A DNA stretch of 64,000 nucleotides, taken from Hyalella azteca (taxonomy: Eukaryota > Arthropoda > Malacostraca > Amphipoda > Hyalellidae). The DNA lies in NCBI RefSeq assembly GCF_000764305.2, contig NW_025934726.1, positions 1 through 64,000 on the forward strand, written 5' to 3'. The notes beneath the pieces are model-generated. The model did no database searches and was not told where the DNA came from. It saw only the letters and a program-made list of their open reading frames with translations. The number at the start of each line of letters is the position of its first letter. Positions within the stretch are counted from its first letter, which is position 1. Positions 1 to 11,966 of this stretch are shown here, in pieces. The position numbers were made by a program, and so were the translations under genes.

Positions 1-245
1 TAAAATTATATGGTACATGTTTTCCATAATCCTTTACAAACAATGAATGATGTCACGTATATTTCAAACAAGATTTAGATGCGGGCCCGACTCGGCATTA
101 GGTGCCGTACAAGACTCGGGAAGCGAGTAAATCAGCTGCTCTATTAGTCTTCTTCGGCTCAGGGTCTGAAGGACAGCCTCTGAGCAGCTTTCAAGCTCAG
201 TATGACTCGGCCTACTCTCTAGGATATTATATTTCACTCTCAGTT

Positions 246-279
246 GACTTTATAGTCACTCTCGAGTGACTATAAAGTC
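246..279. repeat. Perfect 15-bp inverted repeat (hairpin)
   Basis: Arms 246-260 (GACTTTATAGTCACT) and 265-279 (AGTGACTATAAAGTC) are exact reverse complements around a 4-base loop, CTCG. The core word GACTATA returns in the palindrome at 361-376. No gene is adjacent, so a terminator or regulatory role cannot be argued. It could be a relic of a fold-back element. Confidence 0.85.
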
Positions 280-360
280 GCAAACGAGATTCTGACCAGA
301 AACTGATTTCAATTGGGAGGCCAAACATACCCATGCAGAATAACTTTGCGGCGAGCAAAG

Positions 361-376
361 CGACTATATATAGTCG
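361..376. repeat. 16-bp perfect palindrome
   Basis: CGACTATATATAGTCG is its own reverse complement. It lies about 80 bp from the 246-279 hairpin and shares its GACTATA word, which suggests a common origin. Confidence 0.8.
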
Positions 377-1093
377 GCTGAAGCCTATATATGGGCGATA
401 CGCTAATTTTGTTAAGGATTATCCAATGAGCATTTCACGACAACACGAGAAAGGAAACTTGAATTGCCGCAAGATTGAAGTAGAATAAAATTGAGTTGAA
501 TCTCTAGATCCGTGGATATTATTCCGTTAACTCTGCATTAAACACCGATATGAGTAAACACACAAATTTTGCGATGGGAGAAACGGTTAGCAATCTAATA
601 ATAATTTACACAATTACTGTAGATGCGTAGTCCACAATATTTGCTATTATGAATTTTTCTCGTTATTTTTTTAAGCTGACAGCATCAGACGATTCATGAC
701 CAAAAGCTGCGAACAGGTGAGACTTGGTGATTATTAACCAATTAACCGAAGTAAGGCTGCTTCAACCAAACATTTGGCAATTCATGTAAAATGAAATTTA
801 TTTAGACATTCATGTATTAATTAAACCTAAAATATTTGATACTTTTTCATATCCATTGCCTTGATAAAATTTTCGTCAGTAGTAATTTATTGCAACTTTG
901 ATGATATGGTTCTTGCAAGAGTGTTCGAATTTTCAACTGTTACACGTGATGGCCCAGCAGCAAATGTACATCACCCGACGCGTAGAAGTCAAAGCTCCCT
1001 GCACGTTCCCTCCAGAGAAGCAAATGACTTCGATCTGGCAGCGCAGCCCGGATAAATAATGACGAACGCTCCTCAAATTCCCTCACAGAGAAT

Positions 1094-1442
1094 CGATCTT
1101 AGATCTAGTCGATCTTAAAGACTCAGTCTAGTCGATCTAAGATCTAGATCTTAGATCTTAGATCTTAGATCTAGTCGATCTTAAAGACTCAGTCTAGTCG
1201 ATCTTAGATCTAGATCTTAGATCTTAGATCTTAGATCTAGTCGATCTTAAAGACTCAGTCTAGTCGATCTTAGATCTAGATCTTAGATCTTAGATCTTAG
1301 ATCTAGTCGATCTTAAAGACTCAGTCTAGTCGATCTTAGATCTAGATCTTAGATCTTCGATCTTAGATCTGGTCGATCTTAAAGACTCAGTCTAGTCGAT
1401 CTTAGATCTTCGATCTTAGATCTGGTCGATCTTAAAGACTTA
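1094..1442. repeat. 66-bp tandem satellite rich in AGATCT
   Basis: The landmark TAAAGACT recurs at 1116, 1182, 1248, 1314, 1380 and 1433. That gives a period of exactly 66 bp four times and a shortened last unit of 53 bp. Each unit carries several copies of the palindrome AGATCT and the phrase CTAGTCGATC. Near identity between units points to recent amplification. No coding content. Confidence 0.95.
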
Positions 1443-1675
1443 GCGGTTGCCTGCGTATGTGAGCTCCGTCATTAGCTGCGTGCGACTTAACGTACGTCCT
1501 TCGTTCATTTCAGTGCACAGTCAAACATTGCGGTGATCAGGAAGCCTTCCTTTAAAAAAATAACATCATTCTCAGCCCGGCACCATAAAGAAATGTTCTG
1601 ATCACTATTATGTGCTTAATTATGACGTAGGTGAATACTGTGCCGAATGGAGAACGCGTACTCAACACTTGTAAC
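1443..1675. other. Unique spacer between two arrays
   Basis: This is non-repetitive sequence between the 66-bp satellite and the following minisatellite. I see no gene or motif in it. Confidence 0.5.
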
Positions 1676-2205
1676 AAAGCGGGGCGAGTGAGGCAGGAAG
1701 ATGCGGTAGAGGCAGGGCAAGTGAGGCAGGAAGATGCACAGGCACGGTGAGTGAGGCAATAAGATGCAGTGGAGGCAGGGTGAGTGAGGCAGGAAGATGC
1801 GCGCGCAGGGCGAGTGAGGCAGGAAGATGCACAGGCAAGGACGAGTGAGGCAGGAAGATGCAGTAGAGGCAGGGTGAGTGAGGCAGGAAGATACACAGGC
1901 TCGGTGAATGAGGCAGGAAGATGCAGTAGAGGCAGGAAGATGTACAGGCAGGACGATTGAGGTAGGTTAAAATGCGAGTAAGGCAGGAAGATGAAGTAGA
2001 GGCAGGGCGAGTGAGGCAGGAAGATGCACAGTCACGGTGAGTGAGGCAGGAAGATCCGAGTGAGGCAGGAATATGCAGTAGAGACACGGTCAGTGAGGCA
2101 GGAAGATGCACAGGCACGGTGAGTGTGGCAGGAAGATCCGAGTGAGGCAGGAAGATGCAGTATAGAGGCACGGTCAGTGAGGCAGGAAGATGCAGCAGAG
2201 GCATA
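1676..2205. repeat. About 30-bp GAGTGAGGCAGGAAGATG minisatellite
   Basis: The word GTGAGGCAGGAAGATG recurs about every 28-32 bp, alternating with ACAGGCACGGT, AGTAGAGGCAGGG and similar variants. Long reading frames on the minus strand (repeated LPASLT) are only translations of the repeat. Unit sequence and length vary, so this array is older or more heterogeneous than the 66-bp satellite upstream. Confidence 0.95.
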
Positions 2206-2374
2206 ATGAAGAGAGCTCAGTACACTTGTTGGCCGCGACGTCGATTAGATACTTTGACTTGTGAGTGACGCTTCAATGGCAGCCACGAGACGTGGCCATA
2301 AAACATGGCCCGCTCTTGTGCTCAGCCGAGGACTGGATGCGAGCAGATGTTGCATGCTTCATCAACATTGCATT

Positions 2375-2528
2375 ATTATGACAGCTATACTCATGCAGCC
2401 ATTAACTGAATACTTTTTTGGCATTGTTAATATCTATATTAGTTAAGGATAATAATGACAGCTCTACCCATGCAGCCATTAACTGAACATTTTTTTGACG
2501 TTCTAAATATCTTAATTAGTTAGGGATA
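2375..2528. repeat. 77-bp diverged tandem duplication
   Basis: The phrase ATGACAGCT followed by CATGCAGCCATTAACTGAA occurs at 2378 and again at 2455, a 77-bp period. Both copies end with a TTAGTTA-GGATAATAA phrase. The copies differ at scattered positions, so the duplication is not recent. Confidence 0.85.
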
Positions 2529-3870
2529 ATAAATTTGAATGAGGCTATACATACACTACTGTTTCGTGTTGGTTTCTCAAATAACTTTGAAAACCACAAC
2601 ATGCAAGGATTGAATGTCTCTTATCTAGAATAAAAAAAGATTATTTTAAAATTTTCATAAATTTTAAATCAATTGAGTTTGTGATTATTTCGAGTAAACA
2701 TAATTCAACCACTGTTTTACCGGCATTAATTACACTGCATGTGTTCAGAAACCGATACTTTGCAAGTGTAAATCAAAAAATATTCTACACCTGTCCCTAT
2801 ACTGATGCAGTAATGATTTCAATTTATGTATTCTCTGCAGATGTCTAGTTAATGGATACCATGAAGATTTTCTTTTATATGGATACTCAGCTAGGGTTAA
2901 TTTATGGACATTGAACACTCTGTGGATGTACACAATTCTTGTTACTATGATGCTGTCCTATCATGGATACTCTGCAAGTGGCCATGAACTTGTATACCTC
3001 TTGAAATCCATACTAAATCTTTTTTGGTAGCTAATCAAATGATGTCATCTTAGAAGTTTTCTGGAAAAGTGGGATCGAATAAAAGGTATTTACATTTTTC
3101 AGTATCGTTCACATAGTCCTGGTTGCAAATGTTTTGGGTTAATTTGAGCAAGTTCTTGTATAATCCATTAACGGAGTTGAGCCAACGAAATACATTTTTG
3201 TGGGTATCTACTTACCTACGAAAGACTTATCACTTTTTCAAACAATTCAAGGTAGTCTTTTTCAAGTTTCATGTGAGACTCGATTAATTCTTGCTTGGTA
3301 TAAAACCTTAATTTTAAGGGAACGTCCGGTTGTCGGGGTAATTCAGGTTAATGTACAAAAACTCATGTACGCAACATTTGCAATTCCCCATTTAAAACAA
3401 TTTCCAATCAACCAAGAAAAATAAATATCATTAAAAGACAACACAATTGATTGCGAGAATGAACCGGTCATCGTGACAAAATTTTTGCTGCTTCAAGTTT
3501 AACTTTTTGAACATTTTCAGAATAAGATTCCTCAAACTGACTTTACTTCTCCGGTCAGTGAATGAAATGAATATAGAAAGATGACTAAAAATCCTAATTC
3601 AATTTAATTTAAATTAAATACGTTTACGTCTACATTACCAACCATTTCTGACTTCGTCATTCTAATCTACCTGTTATTTTATTTTTATTTCGAACGACAA
3701 TTTCATTTACTTTTCCTATACCAAAACTTCTTTCATCTCAAAGTGTAAACCTTCATTTATCGAACATATATTAGTATACAACTAATATGAGCAATAGTCA
3801 TTATGGATCAATCAAACATCTACATCACTAAACAACAGCAGCGATGTTGTGGAAAAGCAATGAAGTTTTT
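2529..3870. other. Intergenic, no feature seen
   Basis: AT-rich single-copy sequence. Reading frames are at most about 75 codons and none resembles a known protein. Confidence 0.5.
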
Positions 3871-3930
3871 GTGACGATATGAATTTGTGGTGGTGACATG
3901 AAGTTGTGGTGACATGAAATTGTGGTGACG
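3871..3930. repeat. Short GTGGTGACATGAA repeat
   Basis: The phrase TTGTGGTGACATGAA and close variants occur three to four times within 60 bp. It is a small degenerate microsatellite-like patch. Confidence 0.7.
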
Positions 3931-4040
3931 ACAGCTTCATATGACATCAATGATAAGGATAAACACTTCCGTAAAATATTAATTAATTTGCTCGATAATA
4001 AACTCAGTAGAGGAGCGCTTACACTGCATGTTGTAAGGGG

Positions 4041-4118
4041 ACGTATGTTATTGTAAATATTAGATTACGTATGTTATTGTAAATATTAGATTACGTATGT
4101 TATTGTAAATATTAGATT
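4041..4118. repeat. Three exact 26-bp tandem copies
   Basis: ACGTATGTTATTGTAAATAT begins at 4041, 4067 and 4093, giving a 26-bp unit repeated three times without visible change. This is a young minisatellite. Confidence 0.95.
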
Positions 4119-5493
4119 AGTGATTTTTCTTTTAGGTTTTTAGTCACCACTGACGTGACCTCGCGTAGGAATCCACTATAACTTGTCATTCGTTTGTGCG
4201 ATTCCACCACAGAGGTACGTGGTTCTTATAGTCGTGTTTATTTTCAGTGTTGACAGTGCTCTGGTGTTTAAGTGAAGTTTTTATTGATCTTTTAGTGCAT
4301 ATTTGTATTTATAGTTGTTCATGTATCATATGTCATCCGTGCTGTATTTTTGCGTTTATTAGTTTATTTATTTCATTAGTTCTAATTTTGTGTTTTCGTT
4401 TTGAATGTGCAGAAAGGCTCCGATTTTAGAACTTGCTTCGATCACTAGTGAAAAATAGTTAGTCGGCCTAATGAAAGCGCACGGTTTTGTTTTGTTTATT
4501 TATTTGTTTGGTATTCATTGATAAGTGGTTTAAATTGTTTGTTCATTTATTCAGTTTTATTCATCCTTCTTAATGGCAATAATTATCAAGACGCGATCAT
4601 AAGTAAATGTCTGGTGGCCACTGACAACTTTATTTATATATTATTTATTTATCGAATGGGCCCCGACAATGTTGCATTTAAGTAAAATACTAAGCGGTTC
4701 CATGCAATGAAACGTCCTCCGGGCTAAAAAAAAAACACACAGCGATAATGTGAAATTTGCTTCAAGACAGAGCAGCGATGCCACTCAGTGGAAAAGATAT
4801 CGTGCTGACTGATGATCGACCTAAGTTAGGAAAAATTCAGTCATACTCAAAGTCAAAAAACGTTATTCTGCAAAAAGGTGTTCATACTGGGTGCCGAATA
4901 TTCCCATTCAACATTAGGGAAAACCATGATGTATGCTGAACGTTGCCATCAAGTAAATTGTTTGATGCTGTGATAGAATTTTGAATTTCCAAAAATAAAT
5001 CAGAACGGACGGACTTTCTTATAGGGGAAGATTTGTTTTAGCAAATTAATTGACCTGATTAGGCTAAAATGGCCATCTAATCTCATTTATATCATTTAGA
5101 ATCATCCAAAACTGCGAGTGACATCGTCGACATAAGCATCTTGATCAGAATTTATTCCCAATCTATGGCTCTGTTCTAATGAACAAAAATACTCCAGTTA
5201 CAGTGCAGGACTGATCTAATTAAGACTCGAACTTCAATTTCCTCTTTAAATCATGATGTTGAGGTATGTGAGTGCATGAGAGCTCCGTACGAGATCAATC
5301 TGCTTCAGAACATCAGAACTTTCCCGGGTCGTTGATCACTTTTGCCCTGGCAATGATGATAAATAGCGCGTTATCAGTCTTCATTGATCATTGTTAGCTG
5401 CGGCTCGGCTGAGCTTCCATCCGCAGCAATAAGTGAAGTCCGATGAAAAATGATGACTTGGTCGACGCAGCTTGCGCGCCTCGCTGGGGGCGA
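4119..5493. other. Intergenic, no gene seen
   Basis: No supported gene. The stretch at about 5330-5410 contains GATAA/TTATC and TGATCA words close together and is less AT-rich. It could be regulatory, but that is only a guess from composition. Confidence 0.4.
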
Positions 5494-5820
5494 GCCTCTG
5501 CCGTCCTTAATACGCCTCTGCCGTCCTTAATACGCCTCTGCCGTCGTTACGCCTCTGCCGTCCTTAATACGCCTCTGCCGTCCTTAATACGCCTCTGCCG
5601 TCCTTAATACGCCTCTGCCGTCCCTGCGCCTCTGCCGTCCCTGCGCCTCTGCCGTCCTTAATACTCCTCTGCCGTCCTTAATACGCCTCTGCCGTCCTTA
5701 ATACACCTCTGCCGTCCCTGCGCCTCTACCGTCCCTGCACCTCTACCGTCCCTGCGCCTCTGCCGTCCCTGCGCCTCTGCCGTCCCTGCACCTCTGCCAT
5801 CCCTGCACCTCTGCCCTCCG
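5494..5820. repeat. GC-rich 20-bp minisatellite
   Basis: The unit GCCTCTGCCGTCCTTAATAC (20 bp) alternates with shorter variants in which TTAATAC is replaced by CTGC, for example CCTCTGCCGTCCCTGCG. The array begins abruptly after CGA at 5493 and degrades at its 3' end into CCTCTGCCATCC and CCTCTGCCCTCC forms. It is strongly pyrimidine-biased on the + strand, unlike its AT-rich surroundings. Confidence 0.95.
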
Positions 5821-8514
5821 TGTTTCGTTTCTATACTTCAAACTGTAATGGAAATAATCTCATAAAATCCATCCAAGCTAGAGTAAAAAGATGATGAAAA
5901 TGTTTTTAATTAGATAATAAAATGAAAGTCACTTGATGTTGGTTTCCCATTAGAAATGAAGTTAAATTAGAGTTTCAAACTTAATTAAGGTTCATGAATA
6001 ATCGACAAAATACACGAGATTTTCATCTTTTTCCATGCACACGAAGTTTTTAAAAGAACCTCGGTCCAGCAATGAGTAGAAACTCGATCTGTTTTGCATC
6101 CAAGTGTCCGGGCAGGCGATTGATGTGTTTACTAAGCCAGTGTCTGGGCCCTTAATAAATTACCTCCCATTCCATTGCCATTACCTAAAGTGGTGCAACG
6201 TCAGCGGTAATGTGAGTGCGATTACTTGCCTCTGCCTCTGCCTGCATCAGCAGCCATTGTTCTCAGGTGTGAGTGATGGCAACTGCCACCAAAAGTCTTT
6301 GTGTCCGAATATGAAGCCGCGACTCATGATTCTTCGTCTGGCTTCGAGTTCGGAAAGGCGCTTACAAGAAAAGAGGGACTGATTTTGGTTCATTTAATTC
6401 GTAATGTTTGGGCAAGTGGAAGTTAGTTACATCTTACATTTATTGATGCGATTTTGTGGGAAAGATACTGGGAAATCACGAGAGTGAAAATATTACTGAT
6501 GGGAATTGACTTTTTTTGTAAGCTTTTAGCGATCACACTCCGATTATACTGTAGACTAGAAAAAGCAAAGCTTTAAACCGAACATATTCAAATTTATCCG
6601 TGCAACGCTTTCCTCTTAAAAATGGGGATGGTTTCGATTATAATGATAAATGATCCATAAAAAAAGATGATTTATGAACTCACAAATAAATGTGTACAAC
6701 AATATTGACAGCGCACATTTTTACCGACAAAGACAATTTTTATTGATCTTATCCTCAGAGATTTTGTTATTAATTTTCTTATTAATAATAAGTAATAAGC
6801 GTATCACTGCATCAGACTTGTCGAGTGCAGTTCACTTCTGAAATGCTCGCCTGTCGCAACTTTTCAATTTTCCGCAGCGAGAAAGGCCCCACAGCTTAGG
6901 TTATTTCACTGAGCGGTTTCAGAGCTCCCTAAGTCTCCATTAGGATCGAATGTCTGTCATAGGGAGTTGATGGAGTGGACTTGAGGGCTTCACACCAAAG
7001 TCCATACTCAAGTGACCTCATTGAGCAACGCGACCTGCAAATGGACAAGCTCATTGTTAGTCGTGTCGGAGGTTAACGACGTAGGCCTCGGCTCTCCCTC
7101 TCGGATCAGATTCTTTTTCAGGAATTGTTGTGCGGTGTTGATTTAGCCTCAGAAGGTCTCGGTTATTTAACGCTTTGCTCGAGAACTGAACATGAACATG
7201 TATAAGTGAGATCCTTAATCCAATGGTTTGTTTGAAGTCGTTGTTTGCTTGTTTTCAAGAGAGTTTAAAAATTTCATGTTTGCCAGTAAAATATTTGGGT
7301 TAATATTCCTCAAAAATATTGTCAAAAATTGTGTGTTCCAAGCTTCTTCATAATTTTTTTTTACAGACACAAATTATTCCAAGTTGGATAATTCAATGAT
7401 GAGAATTTAATACTGAGAATTTATAAATTGTCCAATTGGAAAATGTTCTTCACCAATAGCTCCTCAAACACTCCCGCGTTGAACTCTCCTGCTGGTCTCG
7501 AGCCCCTTCCTCTATCCTCCAGCATTTTTTCCCTGGACAGCTCTGCTTGCGACTTAGTGAGCATTTTTTGAGTTGGGCGCGAGTGTGAGAAGGCATTTCT
7601 GTTTTGTGACAGCCTGCTCAGTCAGCTGCCGTCTTGCAGAGGCGGGCTCAACTCTTCAGAATAAGAGTAATGACCAAAAATAAGATAATTGACCGGGACA
7701 TTAGTCAACGTCAGATGCGCGCCCTGCGTGTCGAGGCTGCGTGTAGGGAGAGGGGCAGCGAATGGCGGGAGGAAGAAGCTTGTGTGGAACTTGAGAGATG
7801 AGAACACCGAATATATGAGTGATGTCGAGCCAGCTCATGAATGGTAAAAAATGATACAAATTTGGGACATGACTGGGCTAGAGATATGTTGTTTGAGTGA
7901 ACATGAACAAGAATGTTGGGATGAAGATAATGTTGTAGAAGATGAAGGCTGAGAGAGAGTTAAGGAGTGGGAGTGAACGAAATAAAATGAAGTTGGCAAT
8001 GCGATAATGCTTCCCAATTGAAAAGTACATGATAGGGAATAAGAAATATTTCCAATTACAAGGTTATGATTCTATTTAATTAATGTCGGGCTTTTTTTCA
8101 GGGATGAGATTTTATGATATGAAGATGAAGAGAATATGGCACATGCATATGAAAAGGAATTAAATTTTATTTGGGATTATGCGTGAAGTTGGAATAAATT
8201 TTAAATGCTCAAATGTTGTTAGTTCGAATAATATTAATGCATAAGCTAATTTAGGCATAAATCAATATAGTACATTTAGTAGCACAAAACAAATAATACA
8301 TCCCAACTAGTTCACATAGAAGAATATGATTTAAAATGAAGTGGATATAATTAGTTAAATCAAATAATTTATGTGGTACAGAGTTTCCATCAAAAACTTA
8401 TTTTATGTAATATTCTTGGAAAATTATTTAGCTTTTATTGACAGCTTCTCTACCATCAAATCCACTTTCACAAATTCTAAACTAACTAAACTTATTTAAT
8501 TTTTTTTTTGTCTC
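5821..8514. other. Intergenic, no gene seen
   Basis: Mostly AT-rich. A more balanced stretch at about 6820-7180 and 7470-7800 holds only short frames with no recognisable protein. No RNA gene was recognised. Confidence 0.45.
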
Positions 8515-8637
8515 ATTCATGATTCTACGAACTAATAATTTGATCTAAACATTTGAAAACTAACCAAAAAATCATTCCAAAGAAAAATTTCCTTATTCAT
8601 GATTCTACGAACTGATAATTCGATGCAGACATTTGAA
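8515..8637. repeat. 80-bp spaced direct duplication
   Basis: ATTCATGATTCTACGAACT followed by ATAATT and, further on, ACATTTGAA occurs at 8515 and 8595. The copies differ by a few substitutions. Confidence 0.85.
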
Positions 8638-9696
8638 GGTAATTAGTGTTTACGAGAGTCGTAGCTCTGTACTTCACACTGCGCTCGGCGGTGATAAGCT
8701 TCATATCTGCACGCGTGCCGGCGATTCTAACAGAGAAATTATGGAGCGATGGAGGGGCGGCCACTGAGTTCACTTAGATTATTTTCCTGGACGCATTATA
8801 ATGTAGCCTCCATATGCGTTTCAGTAGGAGAGCAATAATGAAATGCACTCAGAAATATAAGCGGTGGATAAAGCTTGGTAATCGAAGCTAGATGTTCAGA
8901 AACTGGTCACAATGAAAACTAAACTGAATTTTCAATTTCCAGTTAGGACGTTTTGTCTTCAACAGGTGCAATTGTTTTGGTGGCATACTTTTTATCATGT
9001 CTGATAGGATCCAAATTAATTTCCTGTAATATGGGCCATTACCAAATTTTGATCTTGTTGTACGACATTTTCTCATAATCATTTGTCTCTCTCTATTAAG
9101 AATGTATATTACTATGTACGAAGATACAAATATATTAATTAGAGCTCATGATCACATTTGCTAAACATTAAATTTAAAACAAAATATCATGCTGATCTGC
9201 AAGTTCCTTAATAGAATTTCGTTATTTGGTATTAATGTTCCTTGAAGTGCACGGTGGTGGTGTGTTCGTTCCATGGGATGAAGGCTCTACGTAAACTTTT
9301 AATAAGAGGTCAAGTGAACAGGCTTTTATTTATCCGAGATCTATTTCACCCATATTAGTGGTATTTACCACGTGTGGCCCAAGAACCTCAATATTGTTTG
9401 CGAACTTCTTTCACTTATATAAACTTCAGCATTGTGTACCTTATTCACTTGAGTCCATCGACTGTAGCAGCTAAGTTGCTTACAAGGCGTCACGATGTCA
9501 GCGGGACAATCAAGTCTTTGAATTCTAGCCTGCCGAAACATGTATTTGTCATCTCGGATATAGCATTATTTAATTATTATTTAAACTACAAGATTAAAGC
9601 GTTTTAATCGTGAATAAACCTTATCGATTTCAGCGCAGCTCATGCTTCTCCCGTTTCACCCTCTTCAACGACTCGACTATCTGATCAGCAGTACCT
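8638..9696. other. Intergenic, no gene seen
   Basis: No supported gene, RNA or repeat was seen. Confidence 0.4.
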
Positions 9697-10375
9697 AAAA
9701 CTAACTCTTCACTATCAAAACGTTACAGAAATAGAACATTTCCCCGGTCTTTTCCATAAGATCTTGCATCACGAGGATCGCACAGCGGATTGTGAATGCT
9801 TCAAGCGCCGAGTCATGTTGTATGTCCGTAATTAACCAACTCTTCGCTATTCAAATGTAATATAAATAGAACATTTCCCCGGTCTTTTCCATATGATCTT
9901 GCATCACGAGGATCGCAGCGCCATGCGGATTGTGAATGCTTCAGGCGCCGAGTAATGTTGTATGTCCGTAACTAACTAACTCTTTGCTATTCAAATGTAA
10001 TATAAATAGAACATTTCCCCAGTCTTTTCCATATGATCTTGCATCACGAGGATCGCACAGCGGATTGTGAATGCTCCAGGCGCCGAGTCATATGACGTCT
10101 GTGTCCGTAATTAACCAACTCTTCGCTATTCAAACGATATAGAAATAGAACATTTCCCCGATCTTTTCCATATGATCTTGCATCACGAAGATCGCACAGC
10201 GGATTGTGAATGCTTCAGGCGCCGAGTCATGTTGTATGTCCGTAACTAATTAACTCTTTGATATTCAAATGTAATATAAATAGAACATTTCCCCAGTCTT
10301 TTCCATATGATCTTGCATCACGAGGATCGCACAGCGGATTGTGAATGCTTCATGCCGAGTCATGGCGTCAGTGTC
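9697..10375. repeat. Five-copy tandem array, period 135-140 bp
   Basis: The landmark GAACATTTCCCC begins at 9734, 9869, 10009, 10148 and 10283, so five units with spacings of 135, 140, 139 and 135 bp. Each unit runs through TCTTTTCCATA, GATCTTGCATCACGA, GATCGCACAGCGGATTG and CGCCGAGTCATG. Length differences come from small insertions such as GCGCCAT in unit 2. The last unit is truncated near 10365. No unit carries an intact reading frame. Confidence 0.95.
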
Positions 10376-11911
10376 CGTATAATTGTCGCGCTGGCGTTGA
10401 AGTGGCATCGCGACCGCCGATTTAATTGTCTGTTTCTAAAGGAAATCGATCGCCAGGACTTACGTAGATCTTCCCGAGTGTCTAATTTACAGAAGGTTAG
10501 TACCCAGTAATCGGTGAGAGTGTTGAACTTCGTGTAATTTCCTACCGATTTATTTCTCTAATTAGTGGGCAGTAAATTTGAGGCAGAATAGGTCGTTCCA
10601 AGTCTGCTGGCACAGCCCAGTTAATTGTGCTCTATGGTATTTATGAGTAACCTATCTCAAATTTTATAGTGTGCTATTACTAAGACTAATAATCATTAAA
10701 GAGCGACGCCAATGGGAGGGTCAAGAAGCCAAAACCAAACCTTTTTTGTGGTTTCCATTGTCCAATGCCGATGCATAGCCGGGAGAAAACGTGCTGGGTT
10801 CTCTTCTCTGGAGGATTATGGTTTCATTAATTAAAAATCTTAGCAAAAAATTAAATAGAATTTATTGTGATAAAATTTGCGATGTAAATTCAGAGGAAAT
10901 CCATAATATAAACTCAACATCATGCGAAGAATTGAGCTAAATCATTAAACTTCCTCATTTCCATCAAAAAACTGCCCACCAGAAAATGAGTGATTAAATA
11001 AAAAAATGAATAAGTAAGCTCGCGTTTCATAACGTAAGATCAATTTATCTTTTTATACAGGACACTCTTAAACATTCAAATTCCCCTCAAGCTGAGTGAA
11101 ACCTTCCACACGCACACCAAATTGGGACCGAGCCCTGGTATAACCAGGCAAATCCATGCTGTTATGACCAGACTTGCATTATTACCCGCATATCAGACTC
11201 CAGTTCTCACTGCTTTCTCCTTTGAAGCTGAATGTAATGCCTCGCGGCATCCCACATCACAGCCACCAATCATGTTCAGCGTCTGGACAGCTGGAATCAC
11301 CACGAGAATATGTTCAGGGAGCCAACCTATCATTTGCGACGTCAAAAGCCTGATCCACAAGCAACTAACATGCTCGCTTAGGGCTTCCCTTTCCTTGTCA
11401 TGGCATCGGTTGACTTATGCGCTGTAAAAAAGTTATCCAACGCAGATAAGCTTAAGATTGATCCAAGGTGTTATTTGCGAGCGTACCATGCAATACCCAC
11501 GGTATTCTGGCATTTCCTCTTGAGTCATTTCGATGGCGGTGTGACATATCACCCGACGTTCAATCTTCGAACGTAATTTTTTATTCTCTGAAGTCGTAAT
11601 CTCTGTAGTGTCCATAATAATACGTTGTACGACAAATGTACTGACTGAATAAACGTGTTTTTTCATTAGTTCACTTCGATGCAATTTCTTGACGTTTTGA
11701 ATACAACACGGTTTTTCTGAAAGAGAATCTTTTGAATGAGATACTACTGTTCTCTATGAATTAATAAAGCTGATTGAATAACTCCAATTTGTTACATGTG
11801 CTGCCTTCGTCACTCATGAAGGTTGGTAAATATATACTCATATTTAAGAGTCTATAAACGACACTAGTTTCATGAAAGAGTTCAGATTATGTAAAGAGAT
11901 TACTCTTCTTT
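10376..11911. other. Intergenic, no gene seen
   Basis: Single-copy sequence with reading frames up to about 100 codons that resemble nothing known. Such lengths are expected by chance in a window this size. Confidence 0.45.
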
Positions 11912-11913
11912 AG

Positions 11914-11966
11914 TTTGATCTAAATTCAGATCAAATTCAACTTTGATCTAAATTCAGATCAAAGTT
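11914..11966. repeat. Duplicated palindrome TTTGATCT-AGATCAAA
   Basis: The 22-bp sequence TTTGATCT AAATTC AGATCAAA appears at 11914-11935 and again at 11942-11963. The second copy extends to 11-bp perfect arms (AACTTTGATCT at 11939-11949 and AGATCAAAGTT at 11956-11966). Paired identical palindromes could be a dimeric protein-binding site or a small fold-back repeat. Confidence 0.85.

Larger units (their letters stand above)
1..1093. other. Intergenic, AT-rich start of window
   Basis: I see no gene. Reading frames are short and resemble no protein I know. The only structured elements are two palindromes, at 246-279 and 361-376, listed separately. Confidence 0.6.

Noticed and set aside
1094..1442. 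66-bp array as a CRISPR array
   Set aside because: There are no unique spacers between repeats; the whole unit repeats, so it is a satellite. The host also looks eukaryotic.
1552..2204. Long minus-strand reading frames (114 and 180 codons) with repeated LPASLT-like peptides
   Set aside because: They are translations of the GTGAGGCAGGAAGATG minisatellite in two frames. Any frame through a repeat whose unit lacks stops stays open.
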